The notes: generated from the letters alone by a model not told the origin. Positions 28,549-40,841 are shown, counted from the stretch's first letter. The stretch: 64,000 bases of DNA from Sulfitobacter noctilucicola (GCF_000622385.1 NZ_JASD01000008.1:3162001-3226000), one strand, 5' to 3'. A program made the numbers and translations.

Positions 28549-29394
28549 ATGACAGCTATTTTCCGCGCACCCATGTTGGTGTTAAGTTTCCTGTCCCTTC
28601 TTGCGGTGGCGGTGCCTGTACCTCAGGCGCGCGCGGCGGATACTGAAAAGCTTGAAACATTCCTTGAGGTGACCGGCTTTGACGTGGCGCTTGAGAGCAT
28701 CCGTCTGTCTGCTGATGCGGCTCCGCAAATGCTCGGGATCGAGGCGGATGCCTTTGGTTCTGAATGGTCGCGCCTTGTGGGTGAGGTATTCAAGACCGAC
28801 CTGATGCATGAAATGGCGCTCGATATCCTTGGCAAAACGCTCGACGATGACGCGCTGGATCACGCAGCGGACTTTTATGCATCTGAGTTCGGTCAGCGGT
28901 TGGTCAAGGCCGAGAACAGCTCCCATATGATCGAGGATGATGAACTGAAATCGGAAAGCGGCACGGCCATTATCGATGGTCTGGTGCGCATCGGGTCACC
29001 AAGGGTGGAGCTGTTGCGGTCCTTGAATGAGGCAAGCGACGTTGAAGACAGCTCGATCCGTGCCATTCAGGAAGTGCAGATCCGTTTTCTGATGGCAGCG
29101 GCGGGTGCGGGGGTGATCGAATTGCAAATGGATGAGCCCGACCTGCGCGAGGCTTTGAGAGCGCAGGAAGGCGATATGCGTGCGTCCATTCAGAGCAATG
29201 CATTGGCAAATGCTGCCTACACTTATCAGGCGTTCTCGGATGTTGAGATTGATGCCTATGCCAAGGCTCTGGCGCATCCCACCATGCAGAAAGTCTATGA
29301 ACTGATGAATGCTGTTCAATACGAGATACAGGCAAACCGCTTTGAAGAAGTTGCTGCCAGATTGTCCGGTATGCAGCCCAGTCAGGACCTGTGA
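28549..29394 (+). CDS. DUF2059 secreted protein (first paralogue)
   Basis: A 281-aa exported helical protein. Residues 1-29 are a signal peptide ending PQARA. The rest resembles the DUF2059 family (LDDDALDHAADFYASEFGQRL; FSDVEIDAYAKALAHPTMQKVYELMN). The function is unknown; such proteins are periplasmic. It follows a possible promoter with TATAGA at 28503-28508. It is coupled to a second, diverged copy. Confidence 0.8.
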   Translation: MTAIFRAPMLVLSFLSLLAVAVPVPQARAADTEKLETFLEVTGFDVALESIRLSADAAPQMLGIEADAFGSEWSRLVGEVFKTDLMHEMALDILGKTLDDDALDHAADFYASEFGQRLVKAENSSHMIEDDELKSESGTAIIDGLVRIGSPRVELLRSLNEASDVEDSSIRAIQEVQIRFLMAAAGAGVIELQMDEPDLREALRAQEGDMRASIQSNALANAAYTYQAFSDVEIDAYAKALAHPTMQKVYELMNAVQYEIQANRFEEVAARLSGMQPSQDL

Positions 29395-30224
29395 TGCGAA
29401 GCGTTTCTTATCTGCTATCGGGTTTGCTGGGCGTCTGGCTGACTTTAGCTGCGGCGACTGCGGCGCAGGCAGACGCGCGGACCACAGTTCTGGTAGATGT
29501 CCTTAAATTACAGGAAGCGGCGGGCATTCTGGCTTTGGAAGGCATCGCAAGCTCTGAAGATTTGAACCGTGATATGCTGGAGGGGCAGGGCGGTGCTGGT
29601 TGGGCGCTTCAGGTTCAGCAGATTTACGCGCCGGACCGCATGGTGGAACTGGTGCGCGCAGAGCTTGAGGCGGCATTAAAGGGTGATGCGCTTGAAGAAG
29701 TGATAACGTTTTTCGCAGGCAGTCGTGGGCGGCAGATCATTGATCTTGAGAATTCGGCCCGCCGCGCAATACAAGACCCCGAAGTAGAAGAAGCTGCACG
29801 TGCGCGCTACCGTGCACTGAAGGGGACGGATGATCCAAGGCTTGCCCTGATTACGTCCTACATCGAGAGCGGCGACATGATCGAGCGCAACGTGACCTCC
29901 GCGCTCAACTCCAACTACCAGTTCCTGCGCGGTCTGGTGGAGGGTGGCGCGTTCGAGATGTCCGAAGAAGAGATGCTGTCTGACGCCGCGGGCGATCTTG
30001 AGGAAAGCACGAAAGATACCGCTGAGTGGCTCTATGGTTACCTTTTGCTTGCGTATCACCCACTACAGGATGCTGATCTTGAGGCCTATATCGCCTTTGC
30101 AAACACAAAAGCGGGGCAGGCTTTGAATCGGGCGCTGTTTGACGGATTCGGGAAAGCCTATGAGGATATCTCCTATGCTTTGGGACGGGCCGTCTCTTTG
30201 AATATGACTGCAGAGGAGCTTTAG
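29394..30224 (+). CDS. DUF2059 secreted protein (second paralogue)
   Basis: A 276-aa protein with signal peptide (residues 1-27, ending AAQADA) and the same helical layout as its neighbour (KGDALEEVITFFAGSRGRQI; LQDADLEAYIAFANTKAGQAL). It starts at the ATG overlapping the first copy's TGA by one base (TGATG); a GTG three bases earlier is possible. The pair arose by tandem duplication and is now well diverged, which suggests a heteromeric complex (inference). Confidence 0.8.
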   Translation: MRSVSYLLSGLLGVWLTLAAATAAQADARTTVLVDVLKLQEAAGILALEGIASSEDLNRDMLEGQGGAGWALQVQQIYAPDRMVELVRAELEAALKGDALEEVITFFAGSRGRQIIDLENSARRAIQDPEVEEAARARYRALKGTDDPRLALITSYIESGDMIERNVTSALNSNYQFLRGLVEGGAFEMSEEEMLSDAAGDLEESTKDTAEWLYGYLLLAYHPLQDADLEAYIAFANTKAGQALNRALFDGFGKAYEDISYALGRAVSLNMTAEEL

Positions 30225-30248
30225 CGCCGCTCACGATGGGCGGCGGTT

Positions 30249-30286
30249 GCGTTTCATTCTGCATCGAAGGTCGCAGAATGAAACGC
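30249..30286. repeat. Perfect 14-bp inverted repeat
   Basis: GCGTTTCATTCTGC (30249-30262) and its exact reverse complement (30273-30286) around a 10-nt loop, 25 nt after the DUF2059 stop. Flanking GGGC/GCCC could extend the stem. There is no T run on either side, so it is not a standard terminator; it may be a transcript-stabilising hairpin or a protein-binding site. Confidence 0.8.
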
Positions 30287-30511
30287 GTGCTGCCGTTTGC
30301 CCGCCAAGCGCTTTGTGAGCGCTGATGCGGAAACTCGTTACGCGTAATAAATGTGAACAAATGGTTAACAGCCTCTTTCTGCGCTTTGAATGTGGCTTTG
30401 ATCTGACCGGTAGCGGGCGAATTTGGGGGAAACCGGGGCGGCGGTCTTTGCTACTTGTATATGCCGGTGGCGATGCGGTGCCGAAATCCGCGCATTTCGG
30501 GGCAATCGCGC

Positions 30512-30540
30512 TTGACTTGGCCCGCAATCCCGCCAATAAG
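30512..30540 (+). promoter_or_regulatory. Probable rplU promoter
   Basis: TTGACT (30512-30517) and AATAAG (30535-30540) with a 17-bp spacer, giving a leader of about 135 nt before rplU. Confidence 0.45.
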
Positions 30541-30682
30541 CGCCCATCCCGACAGGTCCGCCTGATTTCGGGACTATTTTTAATGACGCCCACGAGGGCG
30601 CGCTGTTCGAGGTGGATGCGGCTACGGTCGGTCCGAAACTCCGCAAGGGACCACAGAACGCGGCAACATGAAGGAAGACGCG

Positions 30683-31429
30683 ATGTTCGCAGTCATCAAG
30701 ACTGGCGGTAAGCAATACAAGGTAGCCTCAGGCGATGTGCTTCGGGTTGAACGTATTGCGGCAAATGCCGGTGATAAAGTTCTGTTTAACGAAGTTCTGA
30801 TGCTTGGTGGCGACAGCCCCAAAGTCGGCGCGCCCCTGATCGAAGACGCCGGTGTTGAAGCCGAAGTTGTGGACCAGATCAAAGCCGAGAAGGTCATTCA
30901 CTTCGTTAAGCGCCGTCGTAAGCACAGCTCCAAGCGTACCAAAGGTCACCGCCAGAAGCTGACGCTGATCAAGGTTGGCGAGATTCTGGCCTCCGGTGCC
31001 GGCAAGTCAAAGTCAATGACAGCCGTTGGTACAGGTTCTGTACCTGCTGCGACCGTTGCTGCGATCAACGAGCGCTATACCATGAACAAGACCGACCAGG
31101 CCGAAATGGCCAAGCGGGTTGTTGAAGGCGAAGCCAAAGAGAAAAAGGCAAAGCCAGCGCCGACCAAAGAAGCGGCTCCAAAGGCCGAGAAGAAAGCAGC
31201 GCCAAAGAAAGCCGCTGCCAAGAAATCTGATGGCGACGATCTGTCCGAAATTTCAGGCGTAGGTCCGGTTATTGTTGGCAAACTGCACGCCGAAGGCATT
31301 ACAACCTTCGCGCAGATCGCTGCATGGACAGATGCGGACGTAGAAGCTATTGAAGAGAAACTGTCGTTCAAAGGTCGTGTCGGTCGTGAAGACTGGATCG
31401 CACAGGCCAAAGATCTGGCAAAAGGTTAA
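30683..31429 (+). CDS. rplU: 50S ribosomal protein L21 with helix-hairpin-helix tail
   Basis: A 248-aa protein. Residues 1-102 are L21 ([39 protein letters not shown]). After a Lys/Ala-rich linker, residues about 185-248 form a helix-hairpin-helix-like domain ([20 protein letters not shown]). This extended form is common in Rhodobacterales and other alphaproteobacteria; E. coli L21 is 103 aa. The ATG at 30683 has AAGGA 7 nt upstream. It is in an operon with rpmA. Confidence 0.95.
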   Translation: MFAVIKTGGKQYKVASGDVLRVERIAANAGDKVLFNEVLMLGGDSPKVGAPLIEDAGVEAEVVDQIKAEKVIHFVKRRRKHSSKRTKGHRQKLTLIKVGEILASGAGKSKSMTAVGTGSVPAATVAAINERYTMNKTDQAEMAKRVVEGEAKEKKAKPAPTKEAAPKAEKKAAPKKAAAKKSDGDDLSEISGVGPVIVGKLHAEGITTFAQIAAWTDADVEAIEEKLSFKGRVGREDWIAQAKDLAKG

Positions 31430-31440
31430 GGAGAGACCAA

Positions 31441-31710
31441 ATGGCACATAAAAAAGCAGGCGGCTCATCCCGTAACGGACGCGACTCAGCTGGTCGTCGT
31501 CTTGGCGTTAAAAAATATGGCGGCGAAGCTGTCATTCCCGGCAACATCATCGTGCGCCAGCGTGGCACGAAGTTTTGGCCAGCAGATGGCGTAGGCATGG
31601 GCAAAGACCACACAATCTTTGCAACTGTTGATGGTTCTGTGACCTTCCACAAAGGTCTGAAAAACCGCACGTTCATTTCTGTCCTGCCGGCGGCCGAGGC
31701 CGCAGAATAA
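31441..31710 (+). CDS. rpmA: 50S ribosomal protein L27
   Basis: An 89-aa protein starting [20 protein letters not shown], with [20 protein letters not shown]; the N-terminus reaches the peptidyl-transferase centre. It follows rplU by 11 nt and is followed by a terminator. Confidence 0.97.
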   Translation: MAHKKAGGSSRNGRDSAGRRLGVKKYGGEAVIPGNIIVRQRGTKFWPADGVGMGKDHTIFATVDGSVTFHKGLKNRTFISVLPAAEAAE

Positions 31711-31741
31711 GCCGTACCCGAATAGGTTTGAAAAAATTGAA

Positions 31742-31770
31742 GGGATCGGCGGAAACGCCGGTCCCTTTCT
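31742..31770 (+). terminator. Terminator after rpmA
   Basis: A 9-bp stem GGGATCGGC/GCCGGTCCC (one T-G pair) with a 6-nt loop and a TTTCT tail, 32 nt after the rpmA stop. It separates the ribosomal genes from the acetyltransferase-obgE operon, possibly partially. Confidence 0.75.
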
Positions 31771-31825
31771 CGTTTCCGCCCGATCCCTGCAGACCAAAAT
31801 GCCCTCCGACCAAAGGAGCCCGCCC

Positions 31826-32386
31826 ATGCAGACGACACATGCCCGCCCAACCCTTACGGATGGTCCGGTACGTTTGCGCGCGCCAAAGGCCGAGGATATC
31901 GCTGCACGGTTCAAGTTGGGCAATACGGCCGAAATCCACCATATGTTCGGTGCAGACCCTGCCAAGGTACAGCCCATCACCAAAGCCCAAGCGACCAGCT
32001 GGTTTCATGCCCAAGAAGCGGAACCCCTTGCCTGGGTGATCGATTACCGCAAACGCCTTGCAGGCGCGCTGCGGCTTCATTCTCTGGATCATCACGACAG
32101 ACGTGCAAGCCTTGCGGTCGGCATTCTCAATCCCAAATTACTTGGCAAGGGCATCGGCACGCGGGCCATCCATCTGATCGTGGCCCATGCCTTTGATGCG
32201 CTCAAGTTGCACCGCTTGACGCTACGGGTAGTGGATTACAATGACCGTGCGATTGCGGCTTACAAGAAGGTCGGCTTTGTCATCGAGGGCCGCGAGCGTG
32301 AAGCGGCACGTGTCGGTGACGCGTGGCATGATGATGTGATTATGGGGCTTTTGGCTTCGGACTATGCAAAGGGGCAGGCGGCATGA
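31826..32386 (+). CDS. GNAT-family N-acetyltransferase (RimJ/RimL type)
   Basis: A 186-aa acetyltransferase. The acetyl-CoA region is [20 protein letters not shown] and the C-terminal [20 protein letters not shown] is typical of the RimJ/RimL-like group. AAAGGAG precedes the ATG at 31826 by 7 nt. It overlaps the next acetyltransferase gene by four bases. The substrate is unknown. Confidence 0.88.
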   Translation: MQTTHARPTLTDGPVRLRAPKAEDIAARFKLGNTAEIHHMFGADPAKVQPITKAQATSWFHAQEAEPLAWVIDYRKRLAGALRLHSLDHHDRRASLAVGILNPKLLGKGIGTRAIHLIVAHAFDALKLHRLTLRVVDYNDRAIAAYKKVGFVIEGREREAARVGDAWHDDVIMGLLASDYAKGQAA

Positions 32387-32886
32387 CCTTCACTTTGCAA
32401 ACCGACCGTCTGGTTCTCCGCCCTTTTTGCAGTGCTGACAGCCCTTGGGTTGCCGAAGCGCTTCAAGATGTGGATGTCGCCCAGTGGATACCATTGCTGC
32501 CTTATCCTTACGGCATTGATGACGGACGTGCCTTTGTCGAATTGCAGGCCGGCCCGCAGGCAGATGCATTGGCGGTGATCCATGGTGAGACTCCCGTCGG
32601 CTGCATTACAAAGGCCACTGAGCTTGGCTATTGGTTCCACAAAAGCGCTTGGGGGCAGGGTTTCGCGACGGAGGCGGCGCGGGCCGTTGTGGCGCACCAT
32701 TTTAACTCGGCTGACGCCCGTATGACGTCGGGCTATATGATCGACAACTCCCGCTCACAGCGCGTTTTGTCAAAGCTTGGCTTCACTCCGACCGAAACGG
32801 TGGAACGGCTGTCTACGGCGGTGGGCGAAATGAGGACCATCCAGCGGATGGAATTGTCGCGGGCAAATTGGGTGACCCACGCATGA
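32383..32886 (+). CDS. GNAT-family N-acetyltransferase (second)
   Basis: A 167-aa protein of the RimJ/RimL-like group: LQTDRLVLRPFCSADSPWVA start, YWFHKSAWGQGFATEAARAV for acetyl-CoA binding, and NSRSQRVLSKLGFTPTE at the end. It overlaps both neighbours by four bases. Substrate unknown. Confidence 0.88.
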   Translation: MTFTLQTDRLVLRPFCSADSPWVAEALQDVDVAQWIPLLPYPYGIDDGRAFVELQAGPQADALAVIHGETPVGCITKATELGYWFHKSAWGQGFATEAARAVVAHHFNSADARMTSGYMIDNSRSQRVLSKLGFTPTETVERLSTAVGEMRTIQRMELSRANWVTHA

Positions 32887-33481
32887 GTATTGCCCTGATT
32901 CCATTGACGATATTTGCGGCGAGCCAGATCGGGACGCCCGGGCCGGCCAACATGGCGCTGCTCGCCACCGGTGCGCGGTTCGGTTTTCGCGCCGCACTGC
33001 CCTTCGTGGCGGGTGTGGCGCTCGGCAAACAGCTGATCATCTGGCCCATCGGCTTTGGTCTGATGGAGCTGGCCGAGGCTGCACCGGGGCTGTTCATTGC
33101 GCTTAAGTATATTTCAGCGGCCTACATCATCTGGCTCGCGTGGAAAGTTGCCAACCTGCGCCTGACACCGGGGCAGGGCGACGCGACCGCCCCCGGCTTT
33201 GCCGCCGGTCTGATCGTTCACCCGCTTAATCCCAAGGCTTGGGCAATGATCGTCGGCGGCTTTACGGCCTTTGTCGGGTCTGATGTTTCCAGCTTCACGG
33301 CGACTGCCACAATCGCTGCGGTGCTCTTGGGGTGTCAGATCATTTTACATCCGATCTGGACACTTGCCGGTGACCGGATCGCCAAAACCGTTGCAGGAAC
33401 TGCGGCGGAACCTTACTTGATGTGGACATTGGCAGGCCTGACGGTCGCCTCTGTCCTGTTCGTACTGTTCGGAGGAGGAGC

Positions 33482-33485
<4 letters not shown>
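32883..33485 (+). CDS. LysE/RhtB-family amino-acid exporter
   Basis: A 200-aa inner-membrane protein with about six hydrophobic helices and the family start IGTPGPANMALLATGARFGF, then LKYISAAYIIWLAWKVA and HPLNPKAWAMIVGGF. The start at 32883 overlaps the preceding acetyltransferase stop. Members export amino acids or small metabolites; here the substrate may be a product of the flanking acetyltransferases (inference). Confidence 0.88.
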
Positions 33486-36175
<2,690 letters not shown>

Positions 36176-36201
36176 GATATTCTAAGAACGGACCTCAAAC
36201 G

Positions 36202-37467
36202 ATGACACAAAACACTTCGATCGCGGAATTGATGGCCGGTATCGGCCAGCGGGCCAAAGCGGCAGCAACAGCTTTGGCCAGCGCATCGGCAGAGCGCAAG
36301 CACGCGGCGCTGATCGGTGCGGCAGAAGCCGTTTGGAAAAACCGGGAAGCCATCATCGAAGCAAACGTTAAGGATCTCGCCTACGGGCGCGAAAAGGGCC
36401 TGTCCGACGCGATGATGGACCGTCTGATGCTGGATGAGGCGCGCATCCAAGGGATGGTTGACGGCCTGCGCTCTGTTGCTGAACAGCCAGATCCCGTCGG
36501 TGAAACCATTGCCGAATGGGACCAGCCCAGCGGCCTACACATCCGCCGCGTGCGCACGCCCTTGGGCGTGATCGGCGTGATCTATGAAAGCCGGCCAAAC
36601 GTGACGGCGGATGCAGGTGCGCTGTGCATCAAGGCGGGGAATGCGGTTATCCTGCGCGGCGGCTCCGAAGGGTTCAATTCTTCACAAGCGATCCATGCCT
36701 GCCTGCAACAGGGCCTGCGGGATGCGAACCTGCCAGAGGATGCAGTGCAGTTGGTGCCGACACGCGACAGGGCAGCCGTCAGCGCGATGCTGACGATGAC
36801 AGATACCATTGACGTCATTGTACCGCGCGGCGGCAAGGGCCTTGTCGGTCTGGTGCAGCGCGAAGCCCGCGTGCCGGTATTCGCGCACCTGGAAGGTATC
36901 GTGCATATCTTCATCGACGAACATGCAGACCCGGAAAAGGCGCTCAAAGTTGTCTTGAACGCAAAGACCCGCCGCACCGGTATCTGCGGGGCTTTGGAAT
37001 GTCTGCTGGTTCATGAAAAGGTCGCGAAATCAATCGGTCAGGGACTGTTGCGTGCGCTGATCGATGCGGGTGTCGAAGTGCGTGCAGATGCGGCTTTTGG
37101 CGCTGTCGAGGGTGCCGTTCCCGCCACAGAGGACGATTGGGGGCACGAATACCTCGACATGATCGTCGCGGCAAAGGTCGTGCGCGATATCGATGATGCG
37201 ATTGCCCATATCCGCAAGTACGGCTCCAACCACACGGATTGCATTATTACAGAAGATGCTGCCAACGTGGAAACCTTCATGACGCAACTGGATTCCGCCA
37301 TCCTGATGCACAATGCCTCGACCCAGTTCGCCGATGGTGGTGAGTTCGGCATGGGGGCCGAGATCGGGATTGCGACAGGCAAAATGCATGCGCGCGGGCC
37401 GGTTGGGGCCTCGCAGTTGACCAGCTTCAAGTATCTTGTGACGGGTGACGGCACGGTGCGTTCGTAA
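36202..37467 (+). CDS. proA: Glutamate-5-semialdehyde dehydrogenase
   Basis: A 421-aa aldehyde-dehydrogenase-fold enzyme for the second proline step. Visible motifs: [33 protein letters not shown] and the catalytic cysteine region [16 protein letters not shown]. It follows proB by 26 nt. Confidence 0.96.
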   Translation: MTQNTSIAELMAGIGQRAKAAATALASASAERKHAALIGAAEAVWKNREAIIEANVKDLAYGREKGLSDAMMDRLMLDEARIQGMVDGLRSVAEQPDPVGETIAEWDQPSGLHIRRVRTPLGVIGVIYESRPNVTADAGALCIKAGNAVILRGGSEGFNSSQAIHACLQQGLRDANLPEDAVQLVPTRDRAAVSAMLTMTDTIDVIVPRGGKGLVGLVQREARVPVFAHLEGIVHIFIDEHADPEKALKVVLNAKTRRTGICGALECLLVHEKVAKSIGQGLLRALIDAGVEVRADAAFGAVEGAVPATEDDWGHEYLDMIVAAKVVRDIDDAIAHIRKYGSNHTDCIITEDAANVETFMTQLDSAILMHNASTQFADGGEFGMGAEIGIATGKMHARGPVGASQLTSFKYLVTGDGTVRS

Positions 37468-37494
37468 AATCCCCGATCCGCCGCTGCGACATGG

Positions 37495-38091
37495 TCAGTA
37501 GGATATTTTCAGGGTCGCCTCGTCTGACTTGAAGGTGATCTTGCGGCCTGTGTCGCCTGCGATCAGCGGCAGCAAGGCAAACTGAACGTTTGACGGCTGA
37601 AGCCCCTGCGGTGCGCTTTGATCCGACAGTCGGCACCACAAGGCGGGATCGACATTCAACCTGTCCGCACTGCCGTCAAGGGTCCATGACGCGCCATCTG
37701 TGCTGACGTTGAGGCGTCCACCATAGGGCATGGCATTTTCGGCACAAAGCAGTGCGAGGAACGCGAGGCGCACCTCGATGCGTTGCACGGGATGTTCCGG
37801 TGCCCATTTGATTGCAAGTCTGCTGTCACCGTAAAGATCGCGCAAGATGGAGTTCACCTCTGCTGGTCCGATCATCTGTTCGCCGGCGGCACCAAAGGCC
37901 ACCCGGAAAAAGCGAATTTTGGCAGACGCATTCCCGACGCTTTTGTTAATAAGTCCCATTTCGGGTCCGGTTTGCTCACCCGACATCGTCAAAAGCTCGA
38001 GCCCATTGTTGATGGCGCCGATGGGCGATATCAGATCATGACAGATACGGCTGCCGATCAGGGAAGCGAGTGTAGTGTCCATGTCGTTCAT
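37495..38091 (-). CDS. chpT: Histidine phosphotransferase ChpT
   Basis: A 198-aa protein that relays phosphate from the CckA kinase to CtrA and CpdR. The phosphorylated histidine is His18 in SRICHDLISPIGAINNGLEL; the C-terminal half is a degenerate ATPase-like domain. The ATG at 38091 has GGAG 7 nt upstream. It is convergent with proA and divergent, 30 bp apart, from a DUF3553 gene, an arrangement kept in Rhodobacteraceae. CtrA-type sites elsewhere in the window fit its pathway. Confidence 0.88.
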   Translation of the reverse strand: MNDMDTTLASLIGSRICHDLISPIGAINNGLELLTMSGEQTGPEMGLINKSVGNASAKIRFFRVAFGAAGEQMIGPAEVNSILRDLYGDSRLAIKWAPEHPVQRIEVRLAFLALLCAENAMPYGGRLNVSTDGASWTLDGSADRLNVDPALWCRLSDQSAPQGLQPSNVQFALLPLIAGDTGRKITFKSDEATLKISY

Positions 38092-38121
38092 GTGCGCACT
38101 CCGCTATCAGAGGGAAATGAA

Positions 38122-38304
38122 ATGGATGACCTAAACGCGATGCTAACGCCGGGGATGCATGTGCGCCATCCTGATAAACCAGACTGGGGTGTGGGGCAGG
38201 TGCAAAGTAACATTTCTGGGCGGGTTACGGTAAACTTCCGGGATGAAGGTAAAGTAGTCATCGACAGCTTTCATATTGGACTCGTACCGGTCTTTGATGA
38301 CTGA
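38122..38304 (+). CDS. DUF3553 small protein
   Basis: A 60-aa protein, MDDLNAMLTPGMHVRHPDKP followed by DWGVGQVQSNISGRVTVNF. It is an SH3/CarD-like small beta-barrel of the DUF3553 family, which resembles the short domain found in UvrD-type helicases. AGAGGG precedes the ATG. Function unknown; it shares a promoter region with chpT. Confidence 0.85.
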   Translation: MDDLNAMLTPGMHVRHPDKPDWGVGQVQSNISGRVTVNFRDEGKVVIDSFHIGLVPVFDD

Positions 38305-38396
38305 ACATGGTTTTCAAAAGGTTAACGGACCAGATCAAACCTTAACTTCGGGGGGCGGCTTGCCGTGCTTCCTTCTGCCCGGGTGTTGCGGTGCCC

Positions 38397-38416
38397 GGGT
38401 CATATGCCTATGACCC
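38397..38416. repeat. 7-bp inverted repeat before olsB
   Basis: GGGTCAT/ATGACCC with a 6-nt loop, directly after two copies of GCCCGGGT (38378-38385 and 38393-38400). It lies 46 bp upstream of the olsB start and could be an operator or the end of the DUF3553 transcript. Confidence 0.5.
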
Positions 38417-38461
38417 GCAAGCGATATTATGGAAGGTTTGCCATCCGAATGGTCGATACCA

Positions 38462-39226
38462 ATGATGATTGACACGCCGCTCAAGTTTGAAGTGCGTCTG
38501 GCGCAGACCGGTCAGGATATGCACGCGGTTCAACGTCTGCGCTATGATGTCTTTGTCAACGAGCTGGGCGGGGATGGTGCAGAGGTGGACCATGAGGCGC
38601 GTCTTGAGCGTGATGCGCTTGATGCCTATTGCGATCATCTGATGTTGATCGACCAATCCCGCGATATGGTGGCAGGCGTGTACCGGTTACTGCCGCCAGA
38701 GAAAGCCGTTGATGCCGGGCGTTATTATTCGGACGCGGAATACGATCTGAGCGTCCTGCGAAACTCCGGCAAACGCTTGCTTGAGCTGGGCCGGTCCTGT
38801 CTGCATGCTGACTATCGCGGTGGCACGGCGATGCATCATTTGTGGTCTGGTCTGGCGCAATACGTGGCCGACCGTGATGTCGATATCCTGTTTGGCGTGG
38901 CAAGTTTTCATGGCACAGACATCCCGAAAATCGCTGGTGCCCTCAGCCTGTTACACCAGCGTCATCTCGCACCGACAGATCTGCGGGTAAAGGCGCTGCC
39001 AGAGGCGTTCCAGTCGATGGATCTGGTGCCGGAGGCCGATCTTGATCGCACGGCCGCGATGCGTTCAATTCCCAGCCTGATGAAAGCCTATTTGCGTTTG
39101 GGCGGTTTTGTCGGGGAGGGGGCTTTTGTCGATCATGCATTTAATACAACCGATGTTTGCCTCATCATGGACACAGCCCGCCTGTCAAAGCGTCAGGCCC
39201 GTATTTATGGCGGCCGGACGTCATGA
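38462..39226 (+). CDS. olsB: Ornithine N-acyltransferase OlsB
   Basis: A 254-aa GNAT-fold enzyme that adds a 3-hydroxyacyl chain from ACP to ornithine, making lyso-ornithine lipid. Characteristic stretches: VRLAQTGQDMHAVQRLRYDV, FVNELGG, ELGRSCLHADYRGG and LFGVASFHGTD. The start is uncertain: ATG 38462 or 38465 fit the family better than ATG 38429; none has a strong ribosome-binding site. It overlaps olsA by four bases. Confidence 0.9.
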   Translation: MMIDTPLKFEVRLAQTGQDMHAVQRLRYDVFVNELGGDGAEVDHEARLERDALDAYCDHLMLIDQSRDMVAGVYRLLPPEKAVDAGRYYSDAEYDLSVLRNSGKRLLELGRSCLHADYRGGTAMHHLWSGLAQYVADRDVDILFGVASFHGTDIPKIAGALSLLHQRHLAPTDLRVKALPEAFQSMDLVPEADLDRTAAMRSIPSLMKAYLRLGGFVGEGAFVDHAFNTTDVCLIMDTARLSKRQARIYGGRTS

Positions 39227-40059
39227 GCACGGTTTGGGACAGCCCTGATCCGGCGGTCTATCCCCCGATCACGTTTGCCGGTTGGCTACGGGTCATCTTG
39301 CGGGCTTTGGCACTGATCGGTCTTGTTTTTGGCGGGTTGGCCGTGCTGTTGCTGGTGCGCCTGATCGAACAGCCGTTGTGCGGGGTAAATCGGCCGGTTA
39401 CGCCCCACATCACCACCTTCGTTTGCCGCAATGCGCTGCGGATCATGGGGCTGCGGCACATCGTGCGTGGCACGCCGATGACGGGCAGGGGCGCAGTTGT
39501 TGCGAACCACAGCTCCTGGCTTGATATCTTCTCCCTCAACGCTGCGAAACGGATCTATTTCGTATCTAAGTCAGAGGTCGCCCGCTGGCCGGGGATTGGC
39601 TGGCTCGCCCGTGCGACCGGCACAGTGTTCATAGAGCGCAACCCCGCACGCGCGCGTGAGCAGACCGCCGTGTTTGAGCAACGCTTGCTTGCCGGCCACA
39701 AGTTGCTGTTCTTTCCCGAAGGCACCAGCACGGATGGGCAACAGGTGCTGCCATTCAAGACAACGCTATTCCAGTCCTTTTTTGCACAGGATCTGAAAGA
39801 CAAGATCGCGGTACAGCCGGTCAGCGTGATCTACACGGCACCGGAAGGGACCGACCCGCGCTTTTACGGCTGGTGGGGTGACATGTCATTTGGTGCGCAT
39901 CTGCTGGTGACACTTGCACCGGCGCGGCACGGTCAGGTCGAGGTCGTCTATCACAATCCCTTGGGGGTGGCAGACTTTGCCGACCGCAAAGCGCTAGCCA
40001 AAGCCTGCGAGGCTGCCGTACGCGAAGGGCATAACGCTGCCCTTGCGCATTCAATTTAA
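39223..40059 (+). CDS. olsA: Lyso-ornithine lipid O-acyltransferase OlsA
   Basis: A 278-aa inner-membrane acyltransferase of the PlsC family. One membrane helix (about 25-48) is followed by the catalytic HX4D motif in NHSSWLD (His96, Asp101) and FPEGTSTDGQQVLPFK. It completes ornithine lipid synthesis after OlsB. The ATG overlaps the olsB stop. Confidence 0.92.
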   Translation: MSTVWDSPDPAVYPPITFAGWLRVILRALALIGLVFGGLAVLLLVRLIEQPLCGVNRPVTPHITTFVCRNALRIMGLRHIVRGTPMTGRGAVVANHSSWLDIFSLNAAKRIYFVSKSEVARWPGIGWLARATGTVFIERNPARAREQTAVFEQRLLAGHKLLFFPEGTSTDGQQVLPFKTTLFQSFFAQDLKDKIAVQPVSVIYTAPEGTDPRFYGWWGDMSFGAHLLVTLAPARHGQVEVVYHNPLGVADFADRKALAKACEAAVREGHNAALAHSI

Positions 40060-40069
40060 GGTTCAGGCG

Positions 40070-40639
40070 TCAGTCGACATGCGCGAAGGCGCTGTCGGGG
40101 GCAGGGCCCATGCGCCCGTCTGCATCCCAATCCATAATCAGACACGCCGTGCCCTTGCGCTGAAAGTATGTGGCCTCCAACGCATACCAACCGGCCTGCG
40201 GGACGATGACCTCTTGCGGGCCTGCGGGATCACATGAATGGACGCCATCAGACAAAGCGACCTGCTGGCCGCCGATGCTGGCGATGATACCGTCGTTGCT
40301 AATGAACTCGATCTCGAACGTGCCTGCCTTATCAAACTTGACGAATCCGCTGATGGCCGCCGCAACCTTGCTGGCCGAGGTTGACGTCAGGGCCTTTTCG
40401 CCTTCGGTGTTGTCATCATAGGAAAGCCCCCGCAACGGCGGACCCGACTTTGCACGTTTCAGCTTTTGCTCCGCATGGTCGAGGCTGCGCATTTCCCCGC
40501 CATAACCATAGGACACGGCCAGACCGGGCTTCAGGTCGTCTGCGGACGGCTGCGGGTCAGCGGGGGTAAGTGTGACAGATTGTGCAAACGCCGGTGCAGC
40601 AAGAACTGTGGCGCAGAACACAGCAGTACGGATAAACAT
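40070..40639 (-). CDS. Secreted PA14-domain-like protein
   Basis: A 189-aa exported protein with signal peptide (residues 1-19, ending APAFA) and a PA14-like beta domain (FVKFDKAGTFEIEFISNDGI, QQVALSDGVHSC, GWYALEATYFQRKG). PA14 domains bind carbohydrates or serve as wall/surface modules. It converges on olsA and is divergent from rpsB. Role unknown. Confidence 0.75.
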   Translation of the reverse strand: MFIRTAVFCATVLAAPAFAQSVTLTPADPQPSADDLKPGLAVSYGYGGEMRSLDHAEQKLKRAKSGPPLRGLSYDDNTEGEKALTSTSASKVAAAISGFVKFDKAGTFEIEFISNDGIIASIGGQQVALSDGVHSCDPAGPQEVIVPQAGWYALEATYFQRKGTACLIMDWDADGRMGPAPDSAFAHVD

Positions 40640-40751
40640 GGTGATCCTCCTGAGGATGGGTTTGTCTTGAAGTCTGGGGCAGCTTTGCCGGACTGTCCAT
40701 CTGTTTTGCCGAAAGCCCGTGAGCGGCTACATTGCTCGCCTGATTTCGCCC

Positions 40752-40780
40752 TTGCGTCCAGGGGGGTACTGTCCTATACG
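40752..40780 (+). promoter_or_regulatory. Probable rpsB promoter
   Basis: TTGCGT (40752-40757) and TATACG (40775-40780) with a 17-bp spacer. Transcription from about 40787 would give a leader of about 115 nt. Confidence 0.6.
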
Positions 40781-40841
40781 CGCGGCACTTAAACCCGCAG
40801 TCGGGGTTGGGCCTCATGGGGAGAAATCCTGTGAAAGTCCG

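Larger units (their letters stand above)
30225..30682. other. 458-bp intergenic region before rplU
   Basis: No gene is evident. It holds a perfect 14-bp inverted repeat (30249-30286), a 7-bp hairpin CCGAAAT/ATTTCGG at 30481-30500, a promoter-like pair at 30512-30540 and the rplU leader of about 140 nt with a small CGCCC/GGGCG hairpin near 30584. Confidence 0.6.
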
